From Candidatus Fukatsuia endosymbiont of Tuberolachnus salignus (lineage in GTDB: Bacteria > Pseudomonadota > Gammaproteobacteria > Enterobacterales > Enterobacteriaceae), in NCBI RefSeq assembly GCF_964030845.1, contig NZ_OZ034983.1, forward strand, positions 1 to 64,000: a stretch of DNA of 64,000 nt, written 5' to 3'. Numbering within the stretch: position 1 is the stretch's first letter; the number at the start of each line of letters is the position of its first letter. The notes below the pieces were generated by a model. The model searched no databases and was not told the DNA's origin. It saw only the letters and a program-made list of their open reading frames with translations. The position numbers and the translations under genes are program-made. Below, piece by piece: positions 26,721-35,413 of the stretch.

Positions 26721-29700
26721 ATGACTAATTTCTTTATAGATCGTCCCATTTTTGCCTGGGTTATCGCCATCATGATTATGTTGGTGGGTGGGTTTGCGAT
26801 AATGAAATTGCCAGTAGCGCAGTACCCAACTATTGCACCACCTTCTATTGCAATATCGACCAATTATTTGGGTGCCGATGCAGCCACGGTGCAAAGTACA
26901 GTGACACAAATTATCGAACAGAATATGAATGGTATCGATAATCTGCTGTATTTATCTTCTAGTAGTGACTATTCAGGCAACGTAGAAATCCTCCTGACAT
27001 TTAAACCGGGCACCGATCCAGATATCGCACAGGTACAAGTCCAGAACAAATTACAGCTGGCTATCCCGCTGTTACCACATCAAGTACAGCAGCAAGGTGT
27101 CAGCGTCGAAAAATCTAACGATACTTACTTAATGTTTCCTAGCTTTGTTTCTGAAGATGGTTCCATGCGGCAAGAAGATATTGCTGACTACATAGCGACT
27201 AATATTAGGGATCCTATCAGTCGAATATCGGGTGTGGGTGATGCGCCTCTTTTCGGCGCACAGAACGCAATGCGTATCTGGCTGGATCCGGATAAATTAA
27301 ACAGGTTTAAACTCACCTCCGTGGAGGTGATTAATGCCATTCGAGTACAAAATAGCCAGGTTGCTGCGGGGCAGCTCGGCGGTACTCCGGCAGTACCGGG
27401 TCAACAACTTAACTCTTCAATTATCGCTCAAACCCGTTTGACTTCAGCAAAAGAGTTTGGCCGGATCTTATTGAAAGTGAATACTGATGGTTCACAAGTA
27501 CGCTTAGAAGATGTCGCTACCGTGGAACTGGGCTCTGAAAACTATAATGTGATTGTACGTTATAACGGCAAACCGGCGGCAAGTCTCGGTATTAAATTAG
27601 CGACCGGGGCTAACGCTTTGAAGACCGCCGCGGCAGTAAGAGCAGAATTAGACAAATTGCAGCAATTTTTTCCACAGGGTTTGAAAGTAGTTCATCCGTA
27701 TGACACCACGCCATTTGTGAAAGCTTCCATTAATGAAGTGGTAAGAACACTGGTTGAGGCCATTATCCTTGTTTTCTTGGTAATGTACCTATTTTTACAA
27801 AACTTTCGAGCAACCTTGATCCCAACTATTGCGGTTCCGGTGGTATTGCTGGGCACTTTCGCTATCCTTTATTCATTCGGCTACTCGATAAATACGCTCA
27901 CGATGTTTGGTGTTGTGCTGGCTATTGGCTTGTTGGTCGATGATGCCATCGTCGTGGTAGAGAACGTCGAACGCGTTATGCAAGAGGAAGGATTGTCACC
28001 AAGAGCCGCAACCAAAAAAGCGATGGGGCAGATCCAAGGCGCTTTGGTGGGAATTGCACTGGTTTTGTCTGCGGTATTTGTCCCTATGGCCTTTTTCGAC
28101 GGTTCTACCGGTGCAATTTATCGGCAATTTTCGATTACTATCGTTTCTGCCATGATGCTATCGGTCTTAGTGGCGCTTATCCTGACTCCCGCTTTATGTG
28201 CAACCATGCTCAAGCCTCTCGCTAAAGGTAGCCACGGCGTAGAACGTGGTTTTTTCGGCTGGTTTAATCGTCTATTTGCCAAAAGCACGCAACATTACAG
28301 TGATAGTGTGAGTCATATTCTGCGTGGTACCGGCCGTTATTTAGTGATTTATCTGTTTATTATCATGGGTATTGTCGTGCTGCTGTTGCGTTTGCCAGCC
28401 TCTTTTCTACCAGAAGAAGACCAGGGGGTATTATTGACTCTGGCTCAACTCCCCGCGGGAGCGACACAACAACGTACTGAGAAAGTACTTGAACAAGTCA
28501 CTGATTATTACCTGGCTCAAAATGCCGTTGACTCAGTTCTTACGATTAACGGTTTTGGTTCCAGTGGGCAGGGCCAAAATGTGGGTTTGGCATTTATCAG
28601 TTTGAAAGATCGGGATGAACGTCCAGGAAAAGAAAATACAGTTCATGCGGTTGTCAATCGTGCCGCTCAGGCTTTTGCAGGTATTAAAGATGGCTTGGTA
28701 TTCGCCTTTAACATCCCTGCTATTGTCGAACTAGGTACCGCGACAGGTTTCGATTTTCAGCTGATTGATCAAGGGAATTTGGGGCATCAAAAACTGACGG
28801 AAGCACGTAATCAGTTATTAGCTATGGCAGCACAACATCCTGATGTGTTGGTGGCTGTCAGACCGAATGGTTTGGAAGATACACCCCAGTTCAAAATTAA
28901 GGTGGATCAGGAGAAAGCTCAGGCGCTTGGCATTAGTATCTCGGATATTAATACCACTCTCGAGTCTGCTTTAGGTGGCAGTTATGTGAACGATTTTATT
29001 GACCGTGGTCGAATCAAGAGAATTTTCGTTCAGGCCGATGCGCCATTTCGTATGTTACCAAGCGATATCGATAAGTGGTACGTGCGGAATAGCGCAGGCA
29101 AAATGGTGCCGTTCTCTGCCTTTTCAAGTACAAAGTGGGAATACGGATCTCCACGACTGGAACGCTATAATACTCGACCATCGATGCAGATTTTAGGGGA
29201 AGCCGCGCCGGGTAAAAGTAGCGGTGAAGCGATGGATCTGATGCAGGAGTTAGCAGCAAAGCTCCCCGCTGGTATAGGTTATGAATGGAGTGGGATGTCC
29301 TATCAGGAGCAACTATCGGGTAGTCAAGCCCCCGTGCTGTACGCTGTTTCTCTGGTTGTGGTATTTCTCTGTCTGGCTGCACTGTATGAAAGCTGGTCGA
29401 TTCCGTTTTCAGTGATGTTAGCAGTACCGGTAGGGATTATTGGTACATTGCTGGCCACTGCTTTACGTGGATTAGACAACGATGTTTACTTTCAGGTTGG
29501 TTTACTAACGACTATTGGGTTATCTGCCAAAAATGCTATCTTGATAGTTGAATTTGCCAAAGAATTGATGGAAAAAGAAGGCAAAGGTCTGGTTGAATCG
29601 ACCCTTGAAGCTGTTCGCATACGCCTCCGGCCGATTCTTATGACTTCTTTGGCTTTTATACTTGGTGTTATGCCGTTGGTTGTCAGCAGTGGTGCCGGTT

Positions 29701-29852
29701 CTGGTGCACAAAATGCAGTGGGTACTGGCGTGATGGGTGGTATGGTTAGCGCAACGGTATTGGCGATCTTCTTTGTGCCAGTGTTCTTCGTGGTGATCCG
29801 CCGTCATTTCAGCAAGAAAAGCGATAATGTCGATAAGATAGAGGAAAAATAA
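26721..29852 (+). CDS. acrB: Multidrug efflux RND transporter permease AcrB
   Basis: Inner-membrane proton-driven drug pump. At 1043 residues with twelve helices it is full length. It keeps the proton-relay pair in TM4 (IGLLVDDAIVVVENVERV) and the TM10 lysine (GLSAKNAILIVEFAKEL), plus the N-terminal FFIDRPIFAWVIAI. The region around ALSSSDYSGNVEI resembles AcrB porter loops. A strong terminator follows, so the operon is acrA-acrB only. Confidence 0.98.
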   Translation: MTNFFIDRPIFAWVIAIMIMLVGGFAIMKLPVAQYPTIAPPSIAISTNYLGADAATVQSTVTQIIEQNMNGIDNLLYLSSSSDYSGNVEILLTFKPGTDPDIAQVQVQNKLQLAIPLLPHQVQQQGVSVEKSNDTYLMFPSFVSEDGSMRQEDIADYIATNIRDPISRISGVGDAPLFGAQNAMRIWLDPDKLNRFKLTSVEVINAIRVQNSQVAAGQLGGTPAVPGQQLNSSIIAQTRLTSAKEFGRILLKVNTDGSQVRLEDVATVELGSENYNVIVRYNGKPAASLGIKLATGANALKTAAAVRAELDKLQQFFPQGLKVVHPYDTTPFVKASINEVVRTLVEAIILVFLVMYLFLQNFRATLIPTIAVPVVLLGTFAILYSFGYSINTLTMFGVVLAIGLLVDDAIVVVENVERVMQEEGLSPRAATKKAMGQIQGALVGIALVLSAVFVPMAFFDGSTGAIYRQFSITIVSAMMLSVLVALILTPALCATMLKPLAKGSHGVERGFFGWFNRLFAKSTQHYSDSVSHILRGTGRYLVIYLFIIMGIVVLLLRLPASFLPEEDQGVLLTLAQLPAGATQQRTEKVLEQVTDYYLAQNAVDSVLTINGFGSSGQGQNVGLAFISLKDRDERPGKENTVHAVVNRAAQAFAGIKDGLVFAFNIPAIVELGTATGFDFQLIDQGNLGHQKLTEARNQLLAMAAQHPDVLVAVRPNGLEDTPQFKIKVDQEKAQALGISISDINTTLESALGGSYVNDFIDRGRIKRIFVQADAPFRMLPSDIDKWYVRNSAGKMVPFSAFSSTKWEYGSPRLERYNTRPSMQILGEAAPGKSSGEAMDLMQELAAKLPAGIGYEWSGMSYQEQLSGSQAPVLYAVSLVVVFLCLAALYESWSIPFSVMLAVPVGIIGTLLATALRGLDNDVYFQVGLLTTIGLSAKNAILIVEFAKELMEKEGKGLVESTLEAVRIRLRPILMTSLAFILGVMPLVVSSGAGSGAQNAVGTGVMGGMVSATVLAIFFVPVFFVVIRRHFSKKSDNVDKIEEK

Positions 29853-29866
29853 CATAGCTGTGTGAT

Positions 29867-29897
29867 GCTGAAAGCCAGTAAGTGGCTTTCAGCTTTT
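29867..29897 (+). terminator. Rho-independent terminator after acrB
   Basis: A perfect eleven-base stem (GCTGAAAGCCA / TGGCTTTCAGC) with a five-base loop and TTTT. A B repeat begins inside the T tract. Confidence 0.92.
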
Positions 29898-30066
29898 AGA
29901 ACCTGTCCGAAATCTCTTGTGCTCGTCGTGTTTTGGTCAAGTAATTCGTCAAAAACGGGCTCCAAATGCTCATTGACTCCCTTTTGTTGACAAAGAATAA
30001 ACCGCGCTTTTTCGCCCATTTTTTCCTCGTCTGAGCACAACGAAAAAGAGTTGGAACCGGCTCTTT
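29897..30066. repeat. Repeat family B, complete copy
   Basis: Runs from TAGAACCTGTCCGAAATC to GTTGGAACCGGCTCTTTA. Its right edge abuts the TAA stop of the minus-strand yhbP gene. Confidence 0.85.
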
Positions 30067-30496
30067 AGCGAGCCCAGAACAATTTTTTAGCAAAGCCCAG
30101 CTCATTATTTGTCATTTTTATTTCTAACAGACGAAGTTGCCAGAGGGGTGTTACAGCCGTTTTTGCTACTGGGAAACGTTGACAATAACGTTTGCGGATG
30201 TGTTTATCTTCACTGGTTAACACGGCAATATCACCACGATATTGGATACCTTTAATCAATCTCGGGTCATCGGGTTGGTTGGCAATGGTACCAACCACCC
30301 GTGGATTGAGTTGCATTAATTCGGCGTGGCGAGTGGTCGGTTCTGTCATCAGATATAACCTCATGTCCTGTTGATCAAAGAGGTAAAAACAGTTGGCACA
30401 CCACATATCGGCAGCCTGACTAGCACACAGGGTCAATACGTGCTGTTGGTCTAAAAAATCGCAAATTATTGCTAAATTTGCTGAATTTTGCATCAA
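30065..30496 (-). CDS. yhbP: UPF0306 family protein YhbP
   Basis: A small FMN-binding split-barrel-like protein of unknown role. It aligns with E. coli YhbP through FLDQQHVLTLCASQAADMWCANCFYLFD, LMTEPTTRHAEL, LIKGIQYRGDI, RRFPVAKT-like and ELGFAKKLFW (each segment read directly). At 143 residues it is near the family length (147). Its stop codon is at the edge of repeat B, so the final residues may have been trimmed by the insertion. Confidence 0.88.
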   Translation of the reverse strand: MMQNSANLAIICDFLDQQHVLTLCASQAADMWCANCFYLFDQQDMRLYLMTEPTTRHAELMQLNPRVVGTIANQPDDPRLIKGIQYRGDIAVLTSEDKHIRKRYCQRFPVAKTAVTPLWQLRLLEIKMTNNELGFAKKLFWAR

Positions 30497-30512
30497 TACT
30501 TGCTCCGTATTA

Positions 30513-30685
30513 TAAGAACCTATTCGAAATTTCTTGTGCGTGCCGTGTTTTGGTCAAGTAATTCTTCAAAAACGCGCTCAAAATGTTCATTGACTCCCTT
30601 TCTTATTGTATACAAAGAGTAAACTGTGCTTTTTCGCTCATTTTTTCCTCGTCAGAGCACAACGAAAAAGATTTGGAACAGGTTA
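30513..30685. repeat. Repeat family B, complete copy
   Basis: TAAGAACCTATTCGAAATTT to GATTTGGAACAGGTTA; about 173 bases, upstream of yhbP and divergent from osmE. Confidence 0.8.
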
Positions 30686-30807
30686 CAAAAAAACGTGAAA
30701 AGAAATTAATAAGCGGTCAACGAAAATCATTAAATAATGTTAGTATCCATTTTCTTATTCTATAGTTAGAGAGGCTGGAAGGTTTGTTTTTTTAACTCGA
30801 CTTCTGT

Positions 30808-30927
30808 ATAGCCTACTGCGTGATGTAAATGCGGTGTACGCGGTGCATGTACTTGTTGTGCCGTGCAGTTATTGCGCGCCGGGCGCCTTGATTTCACACC
30901 ACTCGTTACGGTTTTGCAAGAAGTCTA
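30808..30927. repeat. Repeat family A, partial copy
   Basis: The right end GGTTTTGCAAGAAGTCTA and most of the interior are recognisable; the left terminus is eroded. It ends 22 bases before the osmE start. Confidence 0.7.
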
Positions 30928-30948
30928 CTAAATATATCTGGATTACAT

Positions 30949-31296
30949 ATGAAGAAAGTCATGATCGTTTGCGGTGTCGTCACATTGGTCGGTTGTACTG
31001 GTTTCTCACTGATTAAAAATTTTGGTAGTGAACCTCTGGTGACTGAGGCGTCAAAAGTGGGTGCAACCAAACAACATGTTTTACAGGTAGGTGGTCAGCC
31101 TAGACAGAGTCAAACCATCCGCAATGGCAGTGGGACATGCTTTGATTACGTGTTACAGAAAGAGGGTGAATCTACACCTTTTTATGTTGCCTTCAATCCA
31201 CAGGGGCTGGTCACCGCGGGCGGCTTTACTACCTGTAATAATGCGGATCAACAGGGTTTATTAAAAGCCGGCCAACCTAACCGCCAAATTTATTAA
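30949..31296 (+). CDS. osmE: OsmE-like small lipoprotein (SmpA/OmlA domain)
   Basis: A 115-residue lipoprotein: the signal peptide ends in the lipobox LVGC, followed by an OsmE-type SmpA/OmlA domain (GATKQHVLQVGGQPRQ, SGTCFDYVLQ, YVAFNPQGLVTAGGFTTC). In E. coli osmE is osmotically induced and the protein sits in the envelope; the exact function is unknown. An A repeat lies directly upstream, so the promoter may differ from that of relatives. Confidence 0.8.
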   Translation: MKKVMIVCGVVTLVGCTGFSLIKNFGSEPLVTEASKVGATKQHVLQVGGQPRQSQTIRNGSGTCFDYVLQKEGESTPFYVAFNPQGLVTAGGFTTCNNADQQGLLKAGQPNRQIY

Positions 31297-31301
31297 TGTG
31301 T

Positions 31302-31380
31302 TAGAGCCTGTTCCGAATCTCTTGAGCGGCCGCTAAGACGAGGAGAGAATGGGCGAAAAAGCGCAGTTTATTCTTTGACC
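31302..31380. repeat. Repeat family B, 5' half only
   Basis: Starts TTAGAGCCTGTTCCGAATCT just after the osmE stop and matches B for about 78 bases; the remainder is lost. Confidence 0.7.
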
Positions 31381-31576
31381 ACCCTTCGATTTTACTACCT
31401 TTGATACAGCTTATTTATCCATTTTTTTGTCATTGGGTTTTATCCGCTATTTCGACTAATTATATGGATTTTTTGCTCAAAATCGTTCTTAATCTGCATT
31501 TTCGAGGGGATTTCGCTCTCAGAGTGGAGTCCGAGAAAAACTTGTGGGATGATTGCTCGGTTTTTAGGGGGCGAAG

Positions 31577-31885
31577 ATGGGAAAGCTTACGCTGCTATTA
31601 TTAATTTTGCTTGGCTGGCTACAATATTCACTATGGCTGGGCAAGAACGGTGTTCACGATTTTATCCGTGTCAGAAATTATGTTATGGCGCAAGAGAGCG
31701 ATAACCATAAACTTAAAGTGCGTAACGATCAGCTGTTTGCGGAAATCGGTGATTTAAATATTGGTCGAGAGGCGATCGAAGAACGTGCGCGCAATGAATT
31801 GGGAATGATTAAACCCAATGAAAGTTTTTATCGTCTGGTTCCTGAACAATCAAGGAATAAGGTAAAACAAGATAATAAAAGATGA
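31577..31885 (+). CDS. ftsB: Cell division protein FtsB
   Basis: Bitopic inner-membrane divisome protein acting with FtsL and FtsQ. It has one N-terminal membrane segment (LTLLLLILLGWLQYSLWLG), a periplasmic coiled coil (about residues 30-70, AQESDNHKLKVRNDQLFAEI) and the C-terminal EERARNELGMIKPNESFYRL motif. It is 102 residues. GGGGGCG precedes the ATG. It overlaps ispD by four bases, as in E. coli. Confidence 0.97.
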   Translation: MGKLTLLLLILLGWLQYSLWLGKNGVHDFIRVRNYVMAQESDNHKLKVRNDQLFAEIGDLNIGREAIEERARNELGMIKPNESFYRLVPEQSRNKVKQDNKR

Positions 31886-32604
31886 ATTCTCTTTCTGAAG
31901 TGATTGCTGTACTGCCCGCTGCCGGAATTGGCAGTCGTATGCAAACTGCCTGTCCTAAGCAATATCTAATGCTTAGAGGTAAAACGATACTTGAACATGC
32001 GATTGAGATCCTGCTGTATCATCCGATTGTGCAACGTATTATTGTGGTGCTTAACCGGCAGGATGATCGATTTCACTCTTTACCGATTGCAGGTAATGCC
32101 AAAATCAGCGTAGTTCACGGTGGTGATCAGCGTGCTGATTCGGTGATGGCGGCGTTACGACATGTAGAAAAAAACGCAAAGAAATCCATGTGGGTTCTTG
32201 TCCACGATGCCGCGCGTCCTTGTTTGCATGGTGACGATTTGGATCTTTTGTTGAACATTATTGGGCACAGCAAGATCGGGGGCATATTAGCAACACCGGT
32301 ACGCGACACCATGAAACGGGCTATAGCGCCTGTTGCGGCTAGGGCGACCATCGCTCACACCGTAGAGCGGCAACAGCTTTGGCATGCTCTCACGCCGCAG
32401 TTTTTCCCGTTTGAATTGTTGAAAACCTGCTTATCACGTGCTATCGATGAAAAAGCAGAGATAACGGATGAGGCTGCTGCGCTGGAATATTGTGGCTATT
32501 ATCCACAATTAATCAATGGTCGATCTGATAATATTAAGGTGACATACCCAGAAGATCTGGCCTTGGCCGAATTTTATTTAACCTATAGAGATCATCAGGA
32601 GTAA
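31882..32604 (+). CDS. ispD: 2-C-methyl-D-erythritol 4-phosphate cytidylyltransferase
   Basis: Adds CMP to methylerythritol phosphate in the MEP isoprenoid pathway. It has the nucleotidyltransferase motif LPAAGIGSRM at the N-terminus, then PKQYL, VHDAARPCL, RDTMKRA and the C-terminal TDEAAALEYCG and IKVTYPEDLALAEFYL segments. It is 240 residues. It overlaps ftsB by four bases and precedes ispF by two. Confidence 0.98.
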   Translation: MNSLSEVIAVLPAAGIGSRMQTACPKQYLMLRGKTILEHAIEILLYHPIVQRIIVVLNRQDDRFHSLPIAGNAKISVVHGGDQRADSVMAALRHVEKNAKKSMWVLVHDAARPCLHGDDLDLLLNIIGHSKIGGILATPVRDTMKRAIAPVAARATIAHTVERQQLWHALTPQFFPFELLKTCLSRAIDEKAEITDEAAALEYCGYYPQLINGRSDNIKVTYPEDLALAEFYLTYRDHQE

Positions 32605-32606
32605 AA

Positions 32607-33086
32607 ATGATACGGGTAGGACAGGGTTTTGATGTACATAAATTTGGCGGTAAGAAGCCGTTGATGATTGGCGCTGTCGCTATTCCTTATAAACAGGGCT
32701 TATTGGCGCATTCTGACGGTGACGTATTATTGCACGCTGTTATTGATGCATTACTCGGCGCTGCTGCTCTCGGGGATATCGGTCAATTATTTCCTGATAC
32801 TGATCCCTTGTTAAAAGATATCGATAGCTCTGTTTTACTACGTAAAGCTTACGATCGTGTTAGTGAAAAAGGTTATCGTCTGGCTAATATTGATGCCACC
32901 ATTATTGCACAAGCACCTAAAATGGCACCTTATATTCCGCAGATGCGGGATAATCTCGCGAAGGTTCTGCAATGCCATAAGGATGATATTAGTATTAAGG
33001 CCACGACCACAGAAAAACTGGGTTTTATCGGACGTGAGGAAGGTATCGCCTGTGAAGCTATTGCCCTGTTGATTGCCTCTTGTTGA
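32607..33086 (+). CDS. ispF: 2-C-methyl-D-erythritol 2,4-cyclodiphosphate synthase
   Basis: Cyclises the MEP pathway intermediate. Metal ligands are visible in GFDVHKFG (Asp8, His10) and HSDGDVLLHAVIDALLGA; the C-terminal KATTTEKLGFIGREEGI motif is intact. It is 159 residues, full length. It is followed directly by pcm: truD and surE, which separate them in E. coli, are gone. Confidence 0.98.
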   Translation: MIRVGQGFDVHKFGGKKPLMIGAVAIPYKQGLLAHSDGDVLLHAVIDALLGAAALGDIGQLFPDTDPLLKDIDSSVLLRKAYDRVSEKGYRLANIDATIIAQAPKMAPYIPQMRDNLAKVLQCHKDDISIKATTTEKLGFIGREEGIACEAIALLIASC

Positions 33087-33105
33087 TCGAAGGATAGTAA
33101 ATGGA

Positions 33106-33729
33106 ATGATAAAAAATATGCGGACTTTGCTCATGCAACTGCGCCAACAAGGTATCCGCGATGAAAGCTTATTACAAGTTATCGAAGCAGTACCACGTGA
33201 ACATTTTGTCGATGAAGCGCTTGCCCACAAGGTTTATGAAAATATAGCGTTACCAATAGGCTCAGGACAAACGATCTCGCAACCTTATATGGTGGCGCTT
33301 ATGACAGAATTGCTACAGTTAACCAAAACTTCACGGGTATTGGAAATTGGCACGGGCTCTGGTTATCAGACAGCAATTCTGGCGCATTTGGTGGAACATG
33401 TCTGCTCGGTTGAACGTATCAAAGGGTTACAATGGCAAGCGAAACGTCGGCTTAAACTATTGGATCTGCACAATGTTTCTACCCGCCACGGTGATGGCTG
33501 GCAAGGGTGGGCATCGCGTGCACCCTTTGATGCCATCATTGTCACCGCGGCGCCGCCAGAAATTCCACCCCTGTTATTACAGCAATTGGATGAAGAGGGG
33601 ATATTAGTACTACCGGTCGGAGAGAAAAATCAAACGTTAAAAAAAGTGGTTAAGCGCCACAATAAATTTTCTATTGAGCTGATAGAAATGGTGCGTTTTG
33701 TTCCGTTGGTTAGAGGAGAGCTGGCATAA
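33106..33729 (+). CDS. pcm: Protein-L-isoaspartate O-methyltransferase
   Basis: Methylates isoaspartyl residues in damaged proteins so that they can revert. It has the SAM-binding motif VLEIGTGSGYQTAILA, upstream GQTISQPYMVALMTELL and the C-terminal VRFVPLVRGELA. It is 208 residues from the ATG at 33106, chosen because AAGGA precedes it and E. coli Pcm starts near there; the frame extends back into ispF. nlpD and rpoS, normally downstream, are replaced by mutM. Confidence 0.95.
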   Translation: MIKNMRTLLMQLRQQGIRDESLLQVIEAVPREHFVDEALAHKVYENIALPIGSGQTISQPYMVALMTELLQLTKTSRVLEIGTGSGYQTAILAHLVEHVCSVERIKGLQWQAKRRLKLLDLHNVSTRHGDGWQGWASRAPFDAIIVTAAPPEIPPLLLQQLDEEGILVLPVGEKNQTLKKVVKRHNKFSIELIEMVRFVPLVRGELA

Positions 33730-33844
33730 TTATTGCTATTTGTCTTTTTATAGCTGCCAGAAATGCAGGATCAACAGTGATCGTTATTTAGACTACGAGA
33801 GATTTATCTATCGTTATACCTGTGGGCAAGAGAGCAGAATTGAC

Positions 33845-34654
33845 ATGCCGGAATTACCTGAAGTTGAAACCAGTCGCCGCGGGATAGAGCCGTATCTTGT
33901 CGGCCAAACAATCCTGTGTGCAATAATCAGGGACCCCCGTCTACGTTGGCCGATTTCCGATGAGATCCTCAGGCTGACTGATCAAATAGTCTTAAGTGTA
34001 CAGCGTCGTGCCAAATATCTGCTGCTCGAACTGCCAGCGGGCTGGATTATTATTCATCTTGGTATGTCCGGTCGCCTGCGCGTGCTACCACAGGGGACGG
34101 CGGCCGAAAAGCATGATCACATTGATTTGGTGATAAGTAATGGCAAAATATTGCGCTATAACGATCCACGCCGTTTTGGTGCCTGGTTATGGGCTGAAAA
34201 TCTCGCTAGCTGCCGTGTTTTCGCACAGTTAGGGGTAGAGCCTTTGACCACAGAATTTAACGAGCACTATCTATTTGAAAAGTCTCGAGGTAAACGTACG
34301 CTGATTAAGCCCTGGTTGATGAACAATAAAATTGTGGTGGGTGTGGGCAATATTTACGCCAGTGAATCGTTATTTTTTGCTGGGATTTTACCTGAACGTC
34401 CGGCAGGTTCATTAACGAAAAGCGAAAGCAGTCTATTGGTAAGCACTATCAAGGCGGTGTTACTCGGTTCCATCGAGCAAGGGGGAACCACGTTACGTGA
34501 TTTTTTACAATCGGACGGCAAACCGGGCTATTTTGCCCAACAGTTACAGGTTTATGGTCGTGCGGGCGAACATTGTCATCAGTGTGCACATGTCATTGAA
34601 ATAGCGAAACAGGGGCAACGCAGCACCTTTTTTTGTCGTCACTGCCAGCATTAG
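33845..34654 (+). CDS. mutM: Formamidopyrimidine-DNA glycosylase
   Basis: Removes 8-oxoguanine and formamidopyrimidines and nicks the abasic site. The mature N-terminus PELPEVETSRRGIEP carries the catalytic Pro and Glu. H2TH motif residues lie in NKIVVGVGNIYASESLFFAG, and the C-terminal zinc finger has CHQC and CRHC. It is 269 residues. The ATG at 33845 is set by this invariant N-terminus. The TAG stop is the first triplet of the A repeat that follows, so the insertion is exactly at the stop codon. Confidence 0.97.
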   Translation: MPELPEVETSRRGIEPYLVGQTILCAIIRDPRLRWPISDEILRLTDQIVLSVQRRAKYLLLELPAGWIIIHLGMSGRLRVLPQGTAAEKHDHIDLVISNGKILRYNDPRRFGAWLWAENLASCRVFAQLGVEPLTTEFNEHYLFEKSRGKRTLIKPWLMNNKIVVGVGNIYASESLFFAGILPERPAGSLTKSESSLLVSTIKAVLLGSIEQGGTTLRDFLQSDGKPGYFAQQLQVYGRAGEHCHQCAHVIEIAKQGQRSTFFCRHCQH

Positions 34655-34811
34655 ATTTCTTGCAAAACCGTGGTGAATGCTACGAAGTCAAGGCACCTGG
34701 CGCGCAGTCACTGCGCGGTATATGCGAGTACATGAGGATTGCGAGCACCAGGTAACACAGAATTTGCAGCACGTATTTACAAACACATAGGTAGGTTTCG
34801 CAAGAAGTCTA
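34652..34811. repeat. Repeat family A, complete copy joining mutM and coaD stops
   Basis: TAGATTTCTTGCAAAACC to GGTTTCGCAAGAAGTCTA, 160 bases. Its first three bases are the mutM stop codon and its last base touches the reverse-strand TAA of coaD, so it fills the whole space between two convergent genes. Confidence 0.9.
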
Positions 34812-35294
34812 TTAACGCGCCACCTTGGCTAACAAGGCTTGTGTAACGGAGGCAGGAAGAAAAGAAACGATATCGCCACCGTGGAAGGCGACTTCTTTTA
34901 CCAATGCTGAAGAGATGAATGAATATTTTTCCGAGGGCAACAGGAACAGGGTTTCTAACTCTGGCATCAAATGGCGATTCATCTTTGCTAGCTGGCATTC
35001 ATAGTCGAAATCTGTAGCAGAACGTAGCCCACGGATTAAGATATTGGCTTTTTTTTCTTGCGCAAAATTAACCATTAATCCATTAAAATCAATAACTTCG
35101 ACATTTTTAAGAGTACGAGTGACATCTTTTGCCAGTGCAATACGCTCTTCCAGAGTAAACAGCGGCTGCTTAGTGGAACTGACAGCAATTGCCACAATAA
35201 CCTTCTCGAATAGAGTGGCGGCACGTGTCACTAAATCTAGGTGTCCATTGGTGATGGGATCGAATGTACCAGGATAAATCGCTTGAGTAGTCAT
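34812..35294 (-). CDS. coaD: Phosphopantetheine adenylyltransferase
   Basis: Penultimate enzyme of coenzyme A synthesis. The nucleotidyltransferase motif YPGTFDPITNGHLDLV is at residues 7-22; also visible are the FNGLMVNFA segment and RGLRSATDFDYECQLAKMN, and the ISSALVKEVAFHGGD motif. It is 160 residues, full length. In Yersinia and Serratia the order waaE-coaD-mutM is standard; here repeats separate all three. Confidence 0.98.
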   Translation of the reverse strand: MTTQAIYPGTFDPITNGHLDLVTRAATLFEKVIVAIAVSSTKQPLFTLEERIALAKDVTRTLKNVEVIDFNGLMVNFAQEKKANILIRGLRSATDFDYECQLAKMNRHLMPELETLFLLPSEKYSFISSALVKEVAFHGGDIVSFLPASVTQALLAKVAR

Positions 35295-35311
35295 GATTGC
35301 TCGTTTGTTAT

Positions 35312-35413
35312 TAGAACCTGTTCGAAATCTCTTGTGCTGGCATGTACCGCGCAGTTACTGCGTGTCGAATGCTTTGACTTCACACCACCCGTGACAGTTT
35401 TGAAAGAAGTCTA
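35312..35413. repeat. Chimeric B/A repeat between coaD and waaE
   Basis: Begins as B (TTAGAACCTGTTCGAAATCT) and continues as the right half of A, ending AAGAAGTCTA. The last three bases are the complement of the waaE TAG stop. Confidence 0.7.

Noticed and set aside
29804..30105. Short frames across the B copy after acrB, and similar frames over other A/B copies (for example 19846-20046, 30583-30765, 43173-43388)
   Set aside because: They translate repeat sequence in different frames from copy to copy and show no conserved protein.
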